Below are positions 59,149 to 64,000 of a stretch of 64,000 bases of DNA, piece by piece. Origin of the DNA: Thalassobacillus_A hwangdonensis (GTDB taxonomy: Bacteria > Bacillota > Bacilli > Bacillales > Halobacillaceae); assembly GCF_042675915.1 (NCBI RefSeq), contig NZ_JBHTKL010000001.1, positions 1,054,001-1,118,000 on the forward strand, in the 5' to 3' direction. Position 1 is the stretch's first letter. Every line of letters starts with the position of its first letter. The notes below the pieces were generated by a model. The model was not told where the DNA came from. It worked only from the letters and a program-made list of their open reading frames with translations, and did no database searches. A program made the position numbers and the translations under genes.

Positions 59149-59985
59149 CTAATGAAGTGACTGTAGACAGATTTGTTTAACATGTTCAACATTAAGAAGG
59201 TACTGGGAAAGGGGTAAAGGATTGATCCCTTTCCCGATTTCAACTGTGTAAGCTTCCTTTTTAAAGGCTTGGATAAACCAATCCTTCATCCCTGCATGAC
59301 TGTCAATAGTCCGGATCGGTTCGTAGCCGCTCACCTTTTCAAAAGCCTGCACAATCACCTCAGAGTTGGCCGGCTCCTTACCTTCATATCCATAATAGAT
59401 CACTTCGCCTTGGGAATGAAAACATAACACTCGATCGAAGTCACGGTCCATAGCTAATCGATACATCGCGAATGCTTCAGGCTCTGATAAAGGATAAGGA
59501 CCCGGGTAGTCCCTGAACGAGGGTTTAGCCGGTTTCCTTTCTTTCTCTACAAACCATCCTGCCGGAAATTGTTTATTCAGATCCACTCCGCGGATGTTTG
59601 CTTTCCAGGAACTGAATGTGCGGTTCATTCCGTTCCATTCCTTCACCATTTGTCCATAGGCACTTGCTTTTGAAGGTCCGTGGATCACCAGATCGACACC
59701 GTCAGGATTCACCATAGGTACAACTGATAACGTCACGTTCGATAACAATTCTTTTATATCGGTCCCTTTGAAGAAAGCTTCCAGCACATCTAATAAAGCC
59801 ATCGAAGTCATCCATTCATTTCCATGGAATCCTCCATTCCAATGGACCTTTCGGGGACCATTTCCTATTACAACTTCGTAAATCGGCTTTTGTAAAATCG
59901 AACGACCAATTTGGTTTATTTCAACGCCTGTTCTGCCCTGCCATTGATTAAGCTTTTCTTCTACGGTTTGTGACCCCTCGAACAT
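59149..59985 (-). CDS. yqgT: M14 zinc peptidase, YqgT-like (gamma-D-glutamyl-diamino-acid endopeptidase family)
   Basis: The product is 278 residues from ATG 59985, with GAGGGAGGGG upstream. A longer frame to 60150 crosses the ltaS terminator and is rejected. H and E of zinc ligand set one are in NGGFHGNEWMTS, the third ligand histidine in VLCFHSQGE, and the catalytic glutamate is in YTVEIGKG. The family cuts peptidoglycan stem peptides. There is no N-terminal LysM, so it acts without wall binding of that kind. Confidence 0.88.
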   Translation of the reverse strand: MFEGSQTVEEKLNQWQGRTGVEINQIGRSILQKPIYEVVIGNGPRKVHWNGGFHGNEWMTSMALLDVLEAFFKGTDIKELLSNVTLSVVPMVNPDGVDLVIHGPSKASAYGQMVKEWNGMNRTFSSWKANIRGVDLNKQFPAGWFVEKERKPAKPSFRDYPGPYPLSEPEAFAMYRLAMDRDFDRVLCFHSQGEVIYYGYEGKEPANSEVIVQAFEKVSGYEPIRTIDSHAGMKDWFIQAFKKEAYTVEIGKGINPLPLSQYLLNVEHVKQICLQSLH

Positions 59986-60044
59986 CCATACCCCTCCCTC
60001 TACACTTATCTTATTTTCAAAACGTACTCCCCATCCTTCTCCAT

Positions 60045-60075
60045 TAAAAAAAGCACCCGATTGGGTGCTTTTTTT
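60045..60075. terminator. Terminator downstream of the LtaS-family gene
   Basis: AGCACCC and GGGTGCT pair around GATT, with long A and T tracts either side. It terminates the minus-strand ltaS-type transcript. Confidence 0.85.
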
Positions 60076-60079
60076 GTAG

Positions 60080-61981
60080 TTATTCTTCGCTTTCTTCTTT
60101 TTCCTGCTGCTGTCCTTCTTCAAAGTTATAGAATCGGAACAGGTCACCATAAATGATACTGTCTGAATAACCTAATTCTTTATCGACTTTTTCTTTGATC
60201 GGTTGACAGGCTTCGGCTTGTTCTTCACTTACCTGCTCTCCAGTCTCACGATCGTAACAGATATCATCGCTATAGACATATTTGTCGCTGACGAAGCTTC
60301 CGTCACGCATTGCAATATAGCCTTTGCGATCTTCCGTAAACAGATCGGTACCGAAGGAAAGATCATTTTCCTCTTCAATTCCAAGCAAATGCATAAGTGT
60401 CGGCTTCACATCGATTTGACCGGCAATTTTGTCATATTGCTTTCCACCTTCATATCCAGGAATATGAATCATGAACGGTACACGTTGAAGCTGCACGTGG
60501 TCATAAGGTGTAATCTCTTCTTTGCCTAGGAACTGGGCCATCGCTTTATTGTGATATTCACTGATACCGTAGTGGTCACCCATCAATACGATGATGGAGT
60601 CTTCATAAAGACCAGCATCCTTCAGCTGCTGGAAGAATTGCTCAAGCGATTCATCCGTATATCTTGCTGTCGGGAAGTAATGATTCAGTGTACGGGAACC
60701 TGAGTCATACTTATCGATATTCGCCTTATCTTCCGGAAGCTCGAACGGGAAGTGGTGCGTCAAGGTAATGAACTTACTGTAAAAAGGTTCTTCCTGAGCT
60801 TTCAAGTATTTGATCGACTGCTCGAAGAATGCTTTATCTTCAAGTCCCCATCCGAATGAGTTTTGTGGTGTAGCTTCATAGGACTCTTCACCATGGAACT
60901 TATCATAGCTGATGTTGTCATACATGACATCACGGTTCCAGAAACTCTTGTTGTTCGCATGGAATACAGACGTGTAATAATCATTTTCATTCAATATTTC
61001 AGGAAGCGCATTGTATTCATTTTGTGCATGAGTGAAATAAACAGATCCACGCGGTAATGGATACATTGAATTTTCGACTATGAACTCAGAATCCGATGTT
61101 TTCCCTTGTGCTGTCTGATGATAGAAGTTCGGGAAGAAAATCGTATCTTTGCTTTCTTTCAAATCATTCATGAATGGTGTTACTTCTTCTCCATTGATTT
61201 TGGAATCAAGGGTGAAATTCTGCATTGATTCTACAGAAACGAAAATGACGTTCTTGTCTTTTGCAACACCGAACATTTCGGATTTTTCCTTACTTTCTGT
61301 GTTGTCACGCATATAAGATTCGATCTCGTTGATTTCGCTGCCATCAGCGAAAACTCGTTGTGCTTTCGTCTTGGTTGTCATTGTTGCATCATAAAGGTGA
61401 TAGTTGAAGACACCAATATTCTTAACAAGGTATTCACGGTCAAAAGCACGAACGAAAAGCATCGGACGCTCCATCTCAGCCAATACGACGTTCACTGTCA
61501 ATAATAGGAATGTTACTGCAGTGGCAGCAATCTTTCCAGGCTTATTGAAGTTTACTGCGAATGAAGCGGCTTTAGTACTCAACCACCAGATGATTGCAAC
61601 GTCTACAAATAACAGGATATCCTGCAGGTGAATCAAACCAAGGATACTACCACCTAAATCGGCAGCATTATTACCTTGGAACAAAACCGGAATCGTGATG
61701 AAGTCAGTGAAATTACGGTAGAATACTAGATTCAGGTAAAGGATCAATGTACCAAGAAGTGCGGTCCATCTGAGCCATTTCATCTGACGTTTCGGTTTCA
61801 TCCATACACTGATTGCGAATACAAGATACGCACTTACAATCGGATTTAAAATCAGGATGAGTTCCTGCATTGGATTTTCAATGGATAGATGGAACATATA
61901 TTTGTACATCATGTACGTTTTAAAACCGAATAACAAGGATGCAATTATAAATAACGGCATCTTAAACTTTGAAGCTTGCAT
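60080..61981 (-). CDS. yqgS: Lipoteichoic acid synthase family protein (YqgS-like)
   Basis: Transfers glycerol phosphate to build lipoteichoic acid at the outer membrane face. The product is 633 residues: five membrane helices (about 9-28, 38-58, 70-90, 110-135, 150-168) and an extracellular sulfatase-like domain with the catalytic threonine in QGKTSDSEF and metal ligands in VSVES and MGDHYGISEYHN. A highly acidic C-terminus (QQQEKEESEE) is present. It is located where YqgS is in B. subtilis. It could also be the main LtaS. Confidence 0.92.
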   Translation of the reverse strand: MQASKFKMPLFIIASLLFGFKTYMMYKYMFHLSIENPMQELILILNPIVSAYLVFAISVWMKPKRQMKWLRWTALLGTLILYLNLVFYRNFTDFITIPVLFQGNNAADLGGSILGLIHLQDILLFVDVAIIWWLSTKAASFAVNFNKPGKIAATAVTFLLLTVNVVLAEMERPMLFVRAFDREYLVKNIGVFNYHLYDATMTTKTKAQRVFADGSEINEIESYMRDNTESKEKSEMFGVAKDKNVIFVSVESMQNFTLDSKINGEEVTPFMNDLKESKDTIFFPNFYHQTAQGKTSDSEFIVENSMYPLPRGSVYFTHAQNEYNALPEILNENDYYTSVFHANNKSFWNRDVMYDNISYDKFHGEESYEATPQNSFGWGLEDKAFFEQSIKYLKAQEEPFYSKFITLTHHFPFELPEDKANIDKYDSGSRTLNHYFPTARYTDESLEQFFQQLKDAGLYEDSIIVLMGDHYGISEYHNKAMAQFLGKEEITPYDHVQLQRVPFMIHIPGYEGGKQYDKIAGQIDVKPTLMHLLGIEEENDLSFGTDLFTEDRKGYIAMRDGSFVSDKYVYSDDICYDRETGEQVSEEQAEACQPIKEKVDKELGYSDSIIYGDLFRFYNFEEGQQQEKEESEE

Positions 61982-62331
61982 GTGTTTTCCTCCTTACATC
62001 CAGGTGTATCATCTTTTTTTGTATTATTTACACATGATTTACGATATGACTTAACTAACTTTACAATATCCGATTATACTCTATGTTAAACCCATACATT
62101 TATACGACGAATAATGTACCAGAAAAGTTTCAAAAAATGTTTACCGAAATTAACAAATGGATTTCCCCTTTTCATATAGAGTTATATTTTAATAGACGCT
62201 ATCGAAAAAGAAAACCCTACAAAGTAAATTCATATCCGGTCAACGATAAGATTATACCAAAGAAATATTTTATGTCTATGACATTCCGGTGTCAACTTTT
62301 TACCATTTCTGCGTTTATTCGTTACAAAATT
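61982..62331. other. 350-bp AT-rich intergenic region without a supported gene
   Basis: The stretch lies upstream of the LtaS-family gene and downstream of glcK. A 127-codon plus-strand frame (62083-62466) overlaps glcK antisense and lacks a ribosome site. The region holds the ltaS-type promoter, whose exact position I cannot fix. Confidence 0.4.
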
Positions 62332-62360
62332 AAAAATGACTGCCAAAACAGTCATTTTTT
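62332..62360. terminator. Terminator of glcK
   Basis: AAAAATGACTG and CAGTCATTTTT pair around CCAAAA, with T tracts on both strands. Confidence 0.85.
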
Positions 62361-62368
62361 TCATGCAA

Positions 62369-63331
62369 TCATTTATTTTCCAGCCTCTTTTTCACCATGT
62401 AAGCGCCACCAAGTACTCCTGCATCATTCCCTAATACAGCTACTTCAAAAGTTGCTGCTTCCCTGACACGTTTCAGTGCATATTTGTCGAAAGCTTTTCT
62501 TAAAGGAATCAAAAGTGAATCGCCCGCTTTTGATACCCCACCTCCAATCACTATTTTTGAAGGATTGAGGACATTAGCCATGTTTGCAATCGACATGCCA
62601 AGAACATTGGTTACGTACGTAATCACTTCTTCAGAAACAGGATCATTCTCAGCGGCAGCGTCGAAGATATCTTTTGCAGTTAGTGGAACACTTGCATTAA
62701 GGGAGGAAGCCTGATTATCCACCAATTTCTCTTTGGCAACTCTTACAATCCCTGTAGCGGATGCCACCGTTTCTAAACAACCTGTCTTCCCGCAGTTACA
62801 AGGCGCACCACCATCTGGAACTACGGTAATATGACCGATTTCCCCAGCAGTTCCATTAGCTCCATTCAGCAGTTCGCCATTTGCTACGACGCCTCCACCG
62901 ACACCAGTCCCAAGTGTAACAGCAAGCAAGTCATTCGAATTTTCTCCTGACCCCTTCCAGTTTTCACCTAATGCTGCGAGGTTGGCATCATTTTCGACGA
63001 ACACTGGCCAGCCAGTCATTTCTTCCAAATCCGAACCCAGTGAATAGTCGATCCAGCCAAGGTTGATTGCCTCGTATACGAAGCCACTGATCGAGTCAAG
63101 GAATCCAGGAGCCCCGACTCCTACACCGATTACCGAGGTTTTGGGAATTTCCAATCGATCGATCTTCTCAAAAATGGTTTGTTTAATATCATGCACAATA
63201 CGTTCGCCTTTGTTCTTCAAGTCGGTCGGGATTTCCCATTTATCTTTGATCGTTCCTTCAGGGGTCACGACTGCAAGCTTAACAGTCGTTCCTCCGATGT
63301 CCACCCCTATGTAGAATGAATCTGTATGCAT
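62369..63331 (-). CDS. glcK: ROK-family glucokinase GlcK
   Basis: Phosphorylates glucose with ATP. The product is 320 residues from ATG 63331. ATP-binding VDIGGTTVKLAVV near the N-terminus, the glucose-binding GVGAPGFLD and ENDANLAALGE, and the ROK zinc motif CNCGKTGCLETVASATGI are clear. Its start overlaps the stop of yqgQ (TGATG). Confidence 0.95.
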   Translation of the reverse strand: MHTDSFYIGVDIGGTTVKLAVVTPEGTIKDKWEIPTDLKNKGERIVHDIKQTIFEKIDRLEIPKTSVIGVGVGAPGFLDSISGFVYEAINLGWIDYSLGSDLEEMTGWPVFVENDANLAALGENWKGSGENSNDLLAVTLGTGVGGGVVANGELLNGANGTAGEIGHITVVPDGGAPCNCGKTGCLETVASATGIVRVAKEKLVDNQASSLNASVPLTAKDIFDAAAENDPVSEEVITYVTNVLGMSIANMANVLNPSKIVIGGGVSKAGDSLLIPLRKAFDKYALKRVREAATFEVAVLGNDAGVLGGAYMVKKRLENK

Positions 63332-63546
63332 CAATTTTCCTCACCCTTTTCTCTATCTCTGAGCCGGGCAGCTTCACTTCTAAGCAGAAGGAGTGCCATT
63401 TGATAATCCTGTGTGGAGATACATTGTGACTGGTAAAGTTCCTTTATTTCGTCTTCCATCAGTTCCAAATCACCTAAACGATCTCCTACATAAATGAATG
63501 TACCGTATTTTTTCAATAATTGCTGTATATCATAAATTGTCTGCAT
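63331..63546 (-). CDS. yqgQ: YqgQ family protein
   Basis: A 71-residue helical protein (MQTIYDIQQLLKKYGTFIYVG, with a three-helix pattern) of the conserved YqgQ family, always next to glcK. Possibly binds RNA by structural analogy (known for the family only as a proposal). No membrane segment. Its stop overlaps the glcK start. Confidence 0.9.
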   Translation of the reverse strand: MQTIYDIQQLLKKYGTFIYVGDRLGDLELMEDEIKELYQSQCISTQDYQMALLLLRSEAARLRDREKGEEN

Positions 63547-63642
63547 TTAATCACCAACCACTATTATATCAGTCCTGGCGAAGGAATAACATATTTGGCT
63601 GAAAAAAACAGACGCAAACTTAAGCATCACACATAAACAATA

Positions 63643-63670
63643 AAAGACCCGTCAAAATTGACGGATCTTT
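63643..63670 (-). terminator. Terminator of the GerA/SpoVAF-type gene
   Basis: AAAGATCCGTCA and TGACGGGTCTTT pair around ATTT on the minus strand (with two mismatches), followed by TTATTG. Confidence 0.7.
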
Positions 63671-63685
63671 GTGCCAACCATTCTA

Positions 63686-64000
63686 TTACCGGTCAGGGTC
63701 TTTCGGGTGCAAAAATGCTGGTCTCCTGTTTTTCAATGGAATCGGCGACCGGAGCATGATATCCCTGAATGCGCGGCTGTTGAAAGGTATGAATGGCCAG
63801 AAATAAGGCGTATAAAACGTATTCATCCTTGTAAGGATCAACAGCCAGATCGTAATCCCTATCACATACCCCATTCCACCAAGTGCAGCAGTGATGAGCA
63901 ATAGACACATCCTGATGATCCGGTTGGCAAGGCTAAGCTCATAGCTCGGGGTAGTGAATGTCCCGATTGCAGCGATAGCCAGATACAAAACGACTTCATT
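63686..64000 (-). CDS. GerA/SpoVAF-family spore membrane protein, C-terminal part only
   Basis: About 105 C-terminal residues are readable and the frame stays open at the window edge. The segment has two membrane helices, GTFTTPSYELSLANRI and the family ending SPIPLKNRRPAFLHPKDPDR. The pattern fits SpoVAF and GerAA-type proteins, and SpoVAF is my first choice. The role is in spore germination. The rest lies outside the window. A TTG near 63988 is internal and not the start. Confidence 0.8.
   Translation of the reverse strand, partial: NEVVLYLAIAAIGTFTTPSYELSLANRIIRMCLLLITAALGGMGYVIGITIWLLILTRMNTFYTPYFWPFIPFNSRAFRDIMLRSPIPLKNRRPAFLHPKDPDR

Noticed and set aside
59986..60150. N-terminal extension of the yqgT-like peptidase
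   Set aside because: It would run through the terminator of the upstream gene and consists of lysine-rich sequence from poly-A tracts. A strong ribosome site marks the shorter start.
62083..62466. 127-codon plus-strand frame between ltaS-type gene and glcK
   Set aside because: Its 3' end is antisense to glcK, no ribosome site is seen and the sequence is low-complexity AT-rich.

Overview
The window comes from a spore-forming member of the Bacillaceae, of low to moderate GC. The gene order from spo0A and spoIVB through recN, argR, dxs, ispA, xseBA, folD, nusB, accBC, spoIIIA, efp, gcv, comG and yqg is the Bacillus subtilis yqx/yqi/yqh/yqg order. An OLE RNA with its partner gene oapA lies in the isoprenoid operon. 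That pair is typical of extremophilic Firmicutes, so a halophilic or alkaliphilic genus (Halobacillus-like) is a reasonable guess, but I cannot name the species.

Bases 1 to about 10.6 kb are accessory DNA that abuts the 3' end of spo0A and runs off the left edge. This mobile element carries an archaeo-eukaryotic-type primase (partial), a leftward operon of small unknown genes controlled by a divergent Cro-like repressor with two palindromic operators, four tyrosine recombinases, and AT-rich cargo genes for membrane proteins. Two of the recombinases overlap in a TAATG junction and are followed by a small HTH protein. The fourth recombinase lies directly downstream of spo0A on the same strand and is probably the integrase of the element.

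From 10.6 to 26 kb the core chromosome resumes on the minus strand: spo0A with its sigma-A and sigma-H promoters and 0A boxes, spoIVB, and the long operon folD-xseA-xseB-ispA-OLE-oapA-dxs-tlyA-argR-recN, preceded by nusB, yqhY and accBC. A MITE-like inverted-repeat element lies upstream of accB. From 26 to 35 kb are the eight-gene spoIIIA operon with a sigma-E promoter, then efp, papA, aroQ, yqhR, and yqhQ and yqhP on the plus strand.

From 35 to 49 kb are yqhO, mntR, splB and a vitamin-B12-dependent ribonucleotide reductase gene (nrdJ). nrdJ is split by a 343-nt, ORF-less group I intron placed exactly between two codons of the conserved GGSRRG/AQM segment, and tandem NrdR boxes lie at its promoter. 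The rhodanese gene yqhL, the glycine cleavage genes gcvT-gcvPA-gcvPB under a tandem glycine riboswitch, and yqhH-yqhG follow.

From 49 to 64 kb are aroK, the complete comGA-GG competence pilus operon, a tRNA-Gln, an Spx/MgsR-like protein, a SufR-like regulator, a MidA-type methyltransferase, yqgX, yqgW, fetAB, a yqgT-like peptidase, an LtaS-family synthase, glcK, yqgQ and the 3' end of a GerA/SpoVAF-family spore protein at the right edge.

The observations most worth following are the nrdJ intron, the OLE/OapA locus, and the spo0A-adjacent element with its recombinase cluster and membrane cargo.
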